DNA from: Lineus longissimus
Taxonomy: Eukaryota > Nemertea > Pilidiophora > Heteronemertea > Lineidae
Reading direction: 5' to 3'
Assembly: GCF_910592395.1 (NCBI RefSeq)
Contig: NC_088310.1
Coordinates: 2,549,501 to 2,613,500 of the forward strand
DNA length: 64,000 bases
Positions 47,741 to 59,700 of the stretch are shown here, piece after piece. Each line of letters opens with the position of its first letter. Within the stretch, counting starts at the first letter, position 1. A program made the position numbers and the translations under genes. The notes under the pieces are model-generated. The model made no database searches and was not told the origin of the DNA. It worked only from the letters and a program-made list of their open reading frames with translations.

Positions 47741-50110
47741 GTAGATATATGAATTGCTGACAGCCATAAAAAATGCTGACCCCATCTCATCTGGCCAACC
47801 ATGATCAAATCGACCGTGGCATCTCCACTGTGCTAAAGACACATTGAGAGATGAAACAGTCACAACCAGGCGGAATCAACCCTGGCAGCTCCACCATCTT
47901 GTTAACATGCTGAGAGAGATGAGACAGGCGGAATTGACCCTGGCATCTCCACCGTCTTGCTAATATGCTGAGAGAGATGAGACAGTCTCAACCAGGCGGA
48001 ATCGACCCTGGCAGCTCCACCATCTTGTTAACATGCTGAGAGAGATGAGACAGTCACAACCAGGCGGAATCAACCCTGGCAGCTCCACCATCTTGTTAAC
48101 ATGCTGAGAGAGATGAGACAGTCACAACCAGGCGGAATCAACCCTGGCAGCTCCACCATCTTGTTAACATGCTGAGAGAGATTAGACAGTCGAAACCAGA
48201 CCAAATCAACACTGGCGGCTCCATCGTCTTGCTAACATGCTGAGAGAGATGAAACAGTCACTGCTAGACCAAATCGGCCATAGCATCACCACCCTGCTAA
48301 TGAAACACAGTCACAACCAGGCCAAATCAAACCTCGTAGCTCCACAGTTTTGCTGACATAGCGAGAGATTTGTTGAAGTCACAACCAGCCCAAACCAGGC
48401 CTGGCCTGGCCTCTCCATCGCCTTGCCAACAACACAGTTAGAGAGATGAGACAATGACAAAGCTAGCAGCTCCAGAGTCTTGCTAACCCAGCAAGAGAAA
48501 TGTTGAGGTAACAACCAGACCAAACCAGGCCTGGCCTGGGTTCTCCATCGCATTGCCAACAACACGGTTAGAGAGATGAGATGGACACAACCACACCAAA
48601 TCAGACCTAGCAGTTTCACCGTGATGATGAGACAGTCACAACCAGTACGACCGAATTGGTCCTGGCATCTCCATTGTGTTATGTCATAGTTACAAAGATT
48701 ATACAGTCACAGCTAGATCTAATCGGCCTGGGCAGATGAGACAGTCACAAACAGACCCAACCGAGCATGGCTACTACATCGTCCTCCAACAATGCGATGA
48801 TTGCGATTGGCCGGTCACAAGCAACTCGCATAGACCTCGGCGTCTCCACTGCGATAATGTCATTGTAAAGAGATGAGACAGACACAACCAGGCCGAATTG
48901 GGCCTGGCTGCCCCTCCATCTTGTCCACACGGTGAGATAGACGAGACAGTCACAACCATACCGAATCTATGACCCGGGCAGCTTAACCAGGCTGCCGATA
49001 TGGAGAGAGAGATGAATCAGTTACGACTAGCCCAAAGCGGACCTGGCTGCTCTACCTTCTTGCGTACAAAACGATGAGAGATATGAGACGGTCAAACCTC
49101 CTTTGCCCTATGGCATCTTCACAGCGCTAATCAGCCTATTGACACAGTGAAAGTGGTGAGACAGTGGCAACCAGACTGAAAGGGCGCCGGTGTGACATCT
49201 TTGTTCTCCATACTTCATTGTTTCCATGTAATAGACAGCTAATGTAAGAGATGCCATGACTTTTCAATCGGGGAAAAGAGACGTGTCAGTCCGTCTTTCA
49301 GCGTTCCTAAACAAGCAAGGGCAACGACACCGAAACTGAAACACTCAAGACCGTTACACCGGCAGCTCAATTGTCTTGCTGAAACGGTGAGAGAGCTGAG
49401 ACAGTCACAACCAGACCAAATTAGACTTTGGCATCTCCACTGCGAATGACACAGTGAAAGTGTTGAGAGTGTCACAACCAGACCAAATCGGGCCTGGCTG
49501 CTACACCATATGGTTAACATGATAAGAGAGATAAGACCGTCACGATCATGTCGGCTAATGCAACTCCGCCGTCTTGCTCACATGTTGAGAGAGGTGAGGC
49601 AGTCACATCCGGACCAAATCGGCTCCAAGGTAATCCGTCTTTCAACATTTCCAAACAATGACGGGAAAGACTAAGAACACGTTACACCGGCAGCTACAAC
49701 GTCTTGCCGAAACGGTGAGAGATGAGACAACCAAAACTTGGATGGGTCGGGCCTGGCTGCACCATCGTCATGTTAAAATGATGAAAGAGAATCAGGCCTG
49801 GGTATTCCCACCCCCACACCTTCGCCAGCACAGTGAGAGAGACCGATCGGGAGAAATGCGGCAGTCACAACCAGACCAAATTGGGCCTGGCTTCTCAATC
49901 GTCTTGCTAACAACTCAGTGGGGGAGTTTAGACAGGTACCATCAGACAGGATGCAGCAAGGCTGCTCTACCATCTTGTCAACACGATGAGAGAGATGAGA
50001 TGGTCGCGGCCAAATCGAATCGACCCAGGCAGCTCCACCACCTTGCTAACATGTGGAGAGGGATGAAGCCTTCACAACCAGATCAATTCGAGCCGGGCTT
50101 CTCCATCGTC
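47741..50110 (-). repeat. Minisatellite array B, left part (68-bp unit, reverse orientation)
   Basis: Units read AGTCACAACCAG, CCTGGCAGCTCCACCATCTT and GCTGAGAGAGATGAGA, which is the reverse complement of array A. Near 47930-48180 the period is exactly 68 bp with nearly identical units; further on the units decay. Open frames such as 178 codons at 49658 are repeat artefacts. Confidence 0.9.
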
Positions 50111-51350
50111 TTGTCAACAATTGTGGGTGCCTCATCTCTCTCACTGTGTTGGCAAGATGGTATGGCAGCAATGCCCGTTCTGGTCTGGTTGTGACTGTCT
50201 CATCTCTTCCAGTGTGTCTTAGCTCAGTGGTGATGCTAGGGCCGCTTCGGTCGGGTTGTGTTTGTCTCATCTCTCTCATCGTATTGACGTGATGGTTGGG
50301 AAGCCAAGGCCGATATGGTCTGCTCGTGAATGTCTCACCACTTTCACAGGACAGATCGGAATCCGTCATGTTTTGGCTGCTCTCAGGTTCAATTACGTCT
50401 GATTGAGACTGTGTCATTAGTCTTAATGTGTTGGGAAGAAAATGACGCTGCCAATCGGTCTGGCTGTGACTGTCTCGGCTGTCTTCGCGTGTTGGCAAGA
50501 TAATTGAAATGCCACGTCCGATTCGGTCCTGCTATGTCTGTCTCTGCTTCTTCTTCTTCATCGTCCGGTTGATCATGCAGATATCAGATCTGTAGTGTGG
50601 ATGCATCGACAAAACGGGTGGTTCGCGTCAGGTCGTCACCGTTTCCCCACAGCTTCGTATGGGGTGTTGTCTCGTCGGGCCAAAACTTCCCGCGTGCCGG
50701 CTCTAGAAGTGGGCAGGTGTGAAGGATGTGCTCTGGGGTCTGTTCTCCGTTGCCACACTCGCAGTTGGCCATTTCCGCCAGAGACTGCGATGGAGTGCGA
50801 TTCTCTGTCAGGGCGTCTGACAAAAACTCCGCATCCTCCATCCATGACAGCATTATGAGAGGACCCGTCAGTGTAGACATGGATGGGTCCGTGTCTCATC
50901 GCTCTCTTTGTGTTGGCAAGATAGAGGGGCAACCAGGCCCTATTTGGTCTGATTGTGACTGTCTCATCTCTTTCACCGCGTCAACAAAATGGTGGGGCAG
51001 CCAGGCTTGATTCGGTCTGGTTGTGACTGTCTCTTCTCTCTCTGTGTTGACAAGATGGTGGACAGCAAGGCTTGGTTCAGTCCGGTTGTGACCGTCTCAT
51101 CTCTCTCATGGAGGGGCACTCTCTCATCTATCTCACTTTGATGATAACAAGATGGTGGTGCAGCCAGGTCGATTTGGTCTGGTTGGGACTGTCTTATCTT
51201 TCCCAATGTGATGAAAAGATGGTGGGGCAGCCAGGCTTGATTCAGTCTGGTTGTGACTGTCTCATCTCTCTCGTTGTGGACAAGATGGTGGGGGCAGCCA
51301 GGCTTGATTCAGTCTGGTTGTGACTGTCTCATATCTTTCACCATGTTATT
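50111..51350 (+). repeat. Minisatellite array B, right part (same family, forward orientation)
   Basis: Units read GGTCTGGTTGTGACTGTCTC, ACAAGATGGTGG and GGCAGCCAGGC, as in array A. The orientation switch lies near 50110. It is interrupted by a retrotransposon remnant at 50549-50892. Confidence 0.88.
50549..50892 (-). pseudogene. Internally deleted non-LTR retrotransposon with RNase H and zinc-knuckle pieces
   Basis: On the minus strand a frame with HVYTDGSSHNAVMDGGCGVF is the start of an RNase H domain (catalytic Asp in YTDGS). It runs into another frame with NCECGNGEQTPEHILHTCPL, the C-terminal Cys/His knuckle found after RNase H in such elements. It ends with a stop and a GAAGAAGAAG tail. 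The rest of RNase H, the reverse transcriptase and the endonuclease are missing, so it is dead. Confidence 0.85.
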
Positions 51351-53761
51351 AGTGGTCATGTCTTTATGAGCACTGCGAGATAGAAAGGTCCTAATGCTGT
51401 TCAGGTTGTTTGGTCCATCCTGGCCCTCTAATGGAGTATGATGGAACTACATTTTCATCTCCTGACTGCATGGAGAATGTAGGCTTGGCAGAGAGGATGG
51501 ACAGCAAGGGCTGCTGTTAGGCCCATTGCGAATCATACAACTTGTCATACCCATATCCTCCTTTAATAAACTGAAAATAACAAGTGCTCCTTTAATGAGA
51601 AAATTTATTGCAAAATATTTACAAAGATGTTCCTTCTTAAAATCGACCGGTACACGATACATTTATATACATCAGGCACTTCCATCATTACATGCAGGCA
51701 GCAAAACTCTAGTCTATAGCTGGGTTAACATTTGGGACATTGATGTCCACTACATTGCCAAGAGCAGGATGATGATTTAAGAGTCATCAATCTTTATGGC
51801 CATGAGGGTGCATATCTATGTTCCACAGATTAGCCTCTGTCCCCAGCACCATCCAGTTACTTTCCATTAAAAATCTCTCTTCAAAAACATTAAATTGGTT
51901 TTCCCCCCAAATGTGAACATATAACTAACATAACTCATAATATCTATAGTTCATCACAACTTTCCACTTAGAGAACCCCTGATTTACTCCTGCATACTCA
52001 AGTCCCACAGTGAACACCGATTCCTTCAAAATGAAATTTGAGAGCCAAGCAAAGAAAATAAAGGATCTGTACCCCTTCTTCCAAACTTTTATCTATAGAG
52101 GTACAAATATTCATATCAAGTAAGGGATGTGGTTAATGTTTTGGGCCCCTTCAACTTGAATTAATGAAACAAAGCACATTTCTCCCACTAAAAAGAGGAA
52201 GGCTTACCTCCAACTTACAATTGTTATGCCTTTTTTGCTAATTTTATTGATGTTTATGGAAAACTGCCTAATTGGCAAGAACATTTTCATTTCAGGTTTC
52301 TAATGCACTATTCCCTTACTTGATAAAAGGCACCCCTCAAAGGGAAAGTGGTAGAGGTGCACATCTAAATATCCCTAAAATAATGGATATTAGCAAAAAT
52401 ATATAAGCTCTCCTTATATATTTTGATATTTGAAGATTATATTTGGGTTAGAAATGCAACTAACCCTGCAGCAAATGTACAGCATCATTACACAAAGAGC
52501 TGATAAAGCACAAGTAGAGCTCAAGCTGCATTCTCTGTGGCCTCATCTAAGGTTTAAGTTTGTAAACTTTTCTCGGCCTCATTTATTTTGGAGCCCTTTT
52601 TGGGAGTGGTCACTTACATTCAACTTATGTAATCCCAGCTTGATAGCATTTTTACACACAGTGGAACTTATTTAACCAGGATAACCTCTGTATTAGGAAC
52701 ATTAGTTATTTCCATATAATTTGACCTCTTTAACCAGGACTCCTCTATCAAGGACAGTTCAACTGTCTGTTTTTTTTAAAGTAAGAAAGTTTTTGATATA
52801 GGGCCAAAGTCACACGTGGAAGGTGATAAAAAGAAACTAATCATATAATACATTGGCCAAGATACTATAAAGTGTACAAGGTTTCATTTAAATGGAATTT
52901 AAGATCATACCTGACAAGAAAATAATACAGAATAGCTTGAATCATAAAATGACAAAAGAATATCGAACCCAAGATTTGGAAATCAAAGATATGATTTCTC
53001 ACAAAATTGACTAATAAAACCAAAAAAGAGTTGCATAAATGACTAACTGGTTACCCAAAGTACATGACTGATGTCGACTCCATCAAATTTCTGAAAGAAC
53101 TTTTGAAAGTGAGGGAATTGTGTCCGAATGTCCCTAAAAATTGGAAAATTTTCTGATAAAATTATTAAACTTTTCCCTCTAAAATACTGCCGAAACACCG
53201 TTAGTTAAGTTTTGTTAGTTGGTCAGACGAACATCAATGCATGCTACTTTGGGACACCATGAAGACAATAGTCCTACAAACATATAATTTTATTGAAAGA
53301 AACATAATATTGCTCTTCTACATTATAAATGCAAGCAAAAGATAAAATAGCAGATTTACACATATCTGCAACAATGAATAAAGACTTAATCTTTAATAAT
53401 AGATCAAAACAAAACAATAACAGACAAGTTTGCTGAACATTGCAGTTAAGCACCCCTCAACATGTCTCCCCCTCCTATAATGCTCTTGTGGTAAAGCTAT
53501 GACATCCAATCCCAACAGGCAAAAGCAGGGCAAGTTATCATTTCTCTGTGTACGACCTCATTTCAATGATTTGAGATGCATGAAATGCATCGAAACTGGC
53601 ATTACATTGATTAGAATTGACCCATCTACAAACAAGCTTTTACAGTATCCATTTCATCAACATAAACTTGAAAATATACTTTGGTCAGACTTTTTCAAAA
53701 GTGTCGGTACATCAGGATAGAAAATAGAGGAGTAAAGATTCTGGGGTAGGTTTATATTGTG
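51351..53761 (-). other. Probable long 3' UTR of the Dispatched gene
   Basis: This is unique, AT-rich and non-coding, from the Dispatched stop codon to array B. Minus-strand AATAAA hexamers occur at 53294-53289 and 51609-51604. The latter would give a 3' UTR of about 2.15 kb ending close to the array. A decayed MITE is included. Confidence 0.5.
52659..52765. mobile_element. Decayed Tigger-like MITE in the Dispatched 3' region
   Basis: Left end CAGTGGAACTTATTTAACCA and right end AGGACAGTTCAACTG are related to the clean copy at 19837-20012. It is shorter (107 bp) and diverged. Confidence 0.6.
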
Positions 53762-56700
53762 TCATACTTCAACTTCAGACCGTCTTATCCAAATCTTGTT
53801 TTGGTCAGGTGACCCATTGTTTTTGTCATCTGCTGGAGTGAAATGCTCGAATACTTCTGGCAAGACATCCGAGGCCCCTTCCGTCTCACCCCGCTTCGGA
53901 GATCTATCCTCCCTCATTTTATTTACAGTTATTGGTTTGTTTGGATTTGGACTCGAATTACGCCGCTGGTTGGAATCACGGCGTGACGCAGGGTTTGAAT
54001 CCCGTCGTAACCCAGGGTTTGAATCACGCCGGGATCCAGCTGACGAACCGCTCAAACGCCGCTGAAGATCACGACTCAACCGCCGAGGGAATTTGGCCTT
54101 TTTTTGCGAGTCATGAGGGGTCAAAGATTTATGATTTGTAAGCGGTTCTAATTCATGTGTTTCACTCCCCATTGCGTGGTTTGTACTAGAGGTTGACAGG
54201 GAAAACTCCTCATCCATTTCGGTCACAGAATATATAGTTTTATCGACATGTTCTCTGTTGCAGCTATCACAACAGTTACTCGTTGGCCAATGGAACTGGC
54301 CAAAGCCACCCCGTGGACCAAAACAGCGGAGCAGAGACTCGAAGAAGAACGTGGAACAGAACCAACTTGACGTCATCACGATCATGATGAATGTCCCAAT
54401 GTGACGGTAGGCTAGAATGGTTGAGGGCATCATGAAGAAGCCCGCCAGGAATGTGGTCAGGGCAGCCATGGCGATTGGACTACCCATTCGCTCCATCGAG
54501 CAGATCACTCTCATCTCACGATCCAGGTCTGGGGAGAGGCGGTATGCCACGCCATAATGCAACGTGAAATCTATGGACATGCCGACTGCAACGGATATTG
54601 TGGTCGACTCTAGTATACCTAGTTCCCATCCTAAGAGGACGAGGGATCCAACGGTGATGGCTATTGTCATGACGATACTTATGATAGAATACAAACTAAT
54701 CAAGAAATTCATGGTGGTTAGGAAGGCAAATAGGGAAGCAACACCCACAGAAACACCAATAGCAACGGGTGTGCCATATGCAATACTATTCTGCAAATCA
54801 AAGAATTTTAACTGGCTGACGAACCAGCCATTAGCAATCTCAGGTGGTGCTGACTGCATTTCTTTCCTCGTCCAATCGTTCATCACCGTAAAGAAGTGAT
54901 GCATTTCATCGTATGAATACGAAAATGGAACGTTACTACTAAACTCAACAATTAAAGCGACAATTTCACCAGTTTCTTTGGAGTACCTCGGCCCAGCGAG
55001 GCCATTGCCATAAGACAACCGATCAACTTCGGGTGTAAACAAACGCAGGCATTCTAAAAATACGTCCCTTTGATACGGAAATTCAGATTTAACACAACAC
55101 GGTTCCAAACTTTTCCCATCCCCGTCGATACACGGACGCTCCATCCACCAACGCTTGAAGTTTTCAATGAAACAATTCGTTAAACTTTGGAGTCCAGGCT
55201 TTATATCGTAAAACTCAACCATGCGCAATCGACGACAAAATTTCAGCAACCATATTTGGGCATTTGGCGTCATAAGGTCAAACGTATCATCCAGAATCAT
55301 GTCACCGGTATTTTTCGGGTTCAGCTTATTGCCATTGTCTATCGGTTTAACGCCCCAGACTATTGTCAGAGGCATCATGGGAATACTCGTCCCGGCAGCT
55401 TTTTCGAACCAGAACTTATCTCGGATTTGGTAATCGTATACCTCGAAGGGGTGAGTACTGGCAAATACTTGAAACTCGTTGGAACTTGGCAGACTCAGAT
55501 TGGGGTGGTAGAATATAAAGACGAATCCACAGATTCCAAAAGTTGAACCCAATATCACCCAAAGATAGCGGACTTTTATCACAACACATGGTAGGATTTT
55601 CTCAAAAAATATCCTCGCCCAGTCAGACAGGCAGTAATACACAGTGTAGGGCACCTTACAGAGGTAGTAGCAGACGTTCTTTTCCTGCGTGTAAACATCA
55701 GGGCTGAAGAAAACACAACACGAACAGTATTTTTCCTGAATGACGATAGTGGCAGGTATCCAAGTGACCATCATGAGAAAGTTCGCCACAACAGTAGTCC
55801 CGGCATAAATTGCAAAGCATCGGATAGCGGTGATATCACTGACATAGTTTGCATAGAAAGCAGCTGCGGTCGTAAAGGACGTTACAAACATCGAAAGGGT
55901 AGCATGTTTCAAAGTATCTGTGACAATTTTTTCTAAGGTCCCGTTATTTTTCTCCGATTTTGCAAGATGCCACACTTTACAGTAAACAAAGACGTCGTCT
56001 GCACCAATCCCGATGGCTATCACGACCACCAGTAGATTCATGAACGGAAAGAACTTAATTTCAAACACCATTGTATACAAGAAGTACGAAATAAGCAGCG
56101 AGAAGGCAACAGCTGAGATGGTCATACTCGTAATGAACAGCGAAGTCGTATAAAGCCATATAGATAGGAAAATAATGGTCACAGAAATGCCAATCCAGAC
56201 TGTATCAGTTTTTAAGTAGTCATCAAATAGGGTAAATTTGATTCCAAAATTTATTGCGACAACCTCGACATCTCCCTGACGTAACTCAGTGTTCTCCATC
56301 TCTTTGTACAAAGTTTCCGTAGCAGATCCCGCTGCCACTGGTAAAAACGTTATAGCATACTTTAGAAAAGGAAAATCGTTTTTCTCGTTGTTTGAGTCCT
56401 TCATGAAGCCGATATCGGTAATGTAATGCAGGATATGAAAGATGGCATTCTCCCGCTGACACGACTCATGAACGCTGCAGGGATGGCGTGAATATTTTCT
56501 GATATCCCAGCAGTTGTATTCCAAACTGAAGTTAGAGTAGAACCCGCTACATTTGTTAAGCAACATCACGACATAGTCAATATCTCTGTTGGTGATATCT
56601 TGACATTTCGTCTTATTGGCCAATAGCGCTACGTAGTTCCCGAGCGACCAGCTTCTACAGCACGGCCCACGGCCCTGGAGGTCCGCGCGGATACAGGCAT

Positions 56701-59700
56701 TGTTGAATGCCTCCTGTTGACGAATGAAGGCCTCCTCGATATCACACATGGCGTGGATGTTACTGGCACTGAACAGGTTCCCACCGTAGGCATGACCAAA
56801 AACAACACGGGCGTGATTCACATCTGAAAAGAGAATGATAGATGTGGTTAGATTTTTACTGGATATTTCTCGTCAATTTGAACTCAGGTAACAGTCTTGC
56901 TGAGGGCTGTAACTTACAGTTAGTCACAGTTTTATATGTTTACTACCAAGTATAGATTACAGTAGTATAGTATAAATTAATCCATACTTGATACTACTCT
57001 GTAGTGTTTTGGATAAAAACAAGGGTTATAATTTATTCTTAAACAAAATGAAAGGTTTGTGCTAATTAGATCTATCTAAAACTTTTTCACAAGCTATCCA
57101 TTCAATGGATTGCTCTGTTGTTGAAGAGTTCTATAACGAACTCTGTAAGCCAAATTTCCAATAAACGATCTAAGACCAAAATGACGAAAACACTTCACCC
57201 GTCAAAGGTCAGCATGCTAAGATTTACCACAGGGATTTTTTACTGTCAATAACTCCACGTTCTCAGAATGTCTCTAAACTGCTTTCCCACACTTAGACTT
57301 GAATCAAGCTGAAGGAAAAACAACAACTTCTAATGCTCTTGGAACGTTGGTATTTACATTTGCAGAAAAGATTAAGAACCTGGATACTACATCAAAATGA
57401 GAGAAACTAAGCCAAGATAACTTCATCTGGTACAAGCGAGCGTAAAACACTTTCACCTCAGTATTCAAATGGGACAAAAATTGCATTCACGTATTCCCAG
57501 AGCAGAGCTAATATACACTTGCTTTGTGACTTTAATGATAAAAGTTGTATCTAAAGATCACAACATGAAAAAGTTAGCCTAAATACCAGGTACTAGTTTA
57601 TTTACTTCTCTAAGAAGAGCATAACAAGTTGTTTCGTGAAAAATGTAATCCCCTCAGCTCTGAGAAGTTAATTACGCCATGCAAATGTTGCCGTTTTTTC
57701 TCCGTTAAATGAAACTGTGAGGAAATGGCAGCTGAGGTGAGATACAGCGGAAATGAAAGTCGTCAATGGCAGCCATTAGCACCGGAATGACAGGAGTCAA
57801 CAAGATCCCTGGAGAAAAAGCATATCTCTTTTAGACGGAATAGTTGCAAGGTTATTCACGTTCAAGTCCATCTGAAAATGGGGCTGATGGATGACTTCAG
57901 CCACTGGAAACTAAGGAAGCCTCACAGCATGAAAAAATTTTGTGGAATAGAAATAAGGCTCTGAAGCAAAACCACCTTAATGAAAACAAGTGATGTAACT
58001 TCTGTAATTTCTTGTTAGTTTCTGTTTCAGTTCTACCTATTTCACATGTAGTTCCTTGTTTTAGAGATGACCATACTTACTGGGCTTGTCACAGAAGTAG
58101 GTCGGTGCCTGGAAGGGCATTTCCACATCTTCAATGTAGTCCTCGTCCTTGTACGTGTAGTTATACGTGGTGTTGTACGACGCTTGGAAGGCCGTCCGCA
58201 GTTGCCCTTTCATTCCGTCCTTCTGCCCGTGAAGTCCTGCACTGCCTCGGTTGTGGTACGCCAGTTTTGCGCTCGTTTCATCACGAGCGGTCTGGTCGAT
58301 GAGGTTTTCCCAGCTGAGATAGCGTTGGCTGATGGTTGTTCCTCTCGGTTCAAAACCCTGCAATGAGAAGATTTTGAACACCACATTTAGAGCTTTTAGG
58401 TAGCCTTGCGATGGTAACTTATGCACAGCTCTTCCCCAAGACACAATCAACCGCCTCCCGACCCCACTCCCCCATGGTCCCCTCACTTCTCTCCCCAGAA
58501 GAATCCACTAACGAACCTGTCTAAACTTCAAACAAAAAACCTTCAACAAGGTTAATAATCTTGATGGTAATCACAGACTGGCCTCGATCATGCACTTGAT
58601 TACATTCCCAACACGACAGATGAACAATATCAAACTGTTTCGTACTTTGATCTTTTAGTAGGGGCGCACAATCAACCTTAGTCTGAAGGTTATTAAATTG
58701 GCGCAGCAGTGATTTAGTGATAATGAGCTTGAATGACCTTTTGGAGAAGCAATGAAATCTTTGAAAAAGTGTCCATTCCTACAATGTTTGAACATCATTT
58801 ACATTTTGTTACATTGCGTTTTTGTCAAAAGAGTTTTATATTCTAAGTAGGACATAACCCTGAACCATTCATATTTCAAGCTGCAATAAGATGTACCCTA
58901 ATTATTTCTGTCAAGATAATGAAATCAAATAACAAATTCAATTAAATCATAATTTGCGATGCATACGCTGATGATAAAAATCTAAAACGTCTGGTAGATA
59001 AAATCAGAAGACTGTAGATTTTCATTTTCAAATGTGAATGTTTCTTGAGATATGACGGTATTATTTGCGAAATAATTGTGCAAAATGCTACATGATGACA
59101 GCCACGGCCCGGTGTTGATGAGGATGCTCTCAGACAACACGTTGTCATGGCGACTAAAACACAGGTGTAGAAATTCTCAGAGTCATCAGCGCGATTAGGC
59201 AGCAGATGATCAATATGAAGGGTTCATGCACAAAATCATTTCATGTTTGCGGAAACTCGTGGGGTCCCTGCCTCAAGTGTCATACAGGTCACAGCACGTA
59301 GGAAGATGAACCAATGGTTTGAGAAGCTATGACTTATTCAAACTGAAAGTGCCTATCGAAAATCAGAACATGGTCTTCTTTAATGGTATGCCAGGACTGG
59401 GACCACCTGTTTCTACTCTTTGCATGCTTTGATCCAAATTCTGATTCCATGCCAGCGCATTGGGCCAGTATATTAAGTAGAAACCATCAATTTATCAGAG
59501 TGTTGACATGTACAGGCCAAGTCTATTTTGCCAGTTCGTGGAAAGTTAAGTGAGTCAGAGTATGATGGCCCGTGTCTCAAAATAATGCCTTAGCATACTG
59601 AAAATTGTCCAATCTTTGCACAAAGATTAAACCTGTCGGAGGTGGCAACAACGGCCCAATGACCTGGGTCAAGACAGAACTAACCATATTGCCACTCAAA

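Noticed and set aside
49658-50194. 178-codon open frame in array B
   Set aside because: It follows the minisatellite unit; similar frames appear in all phases of the array.
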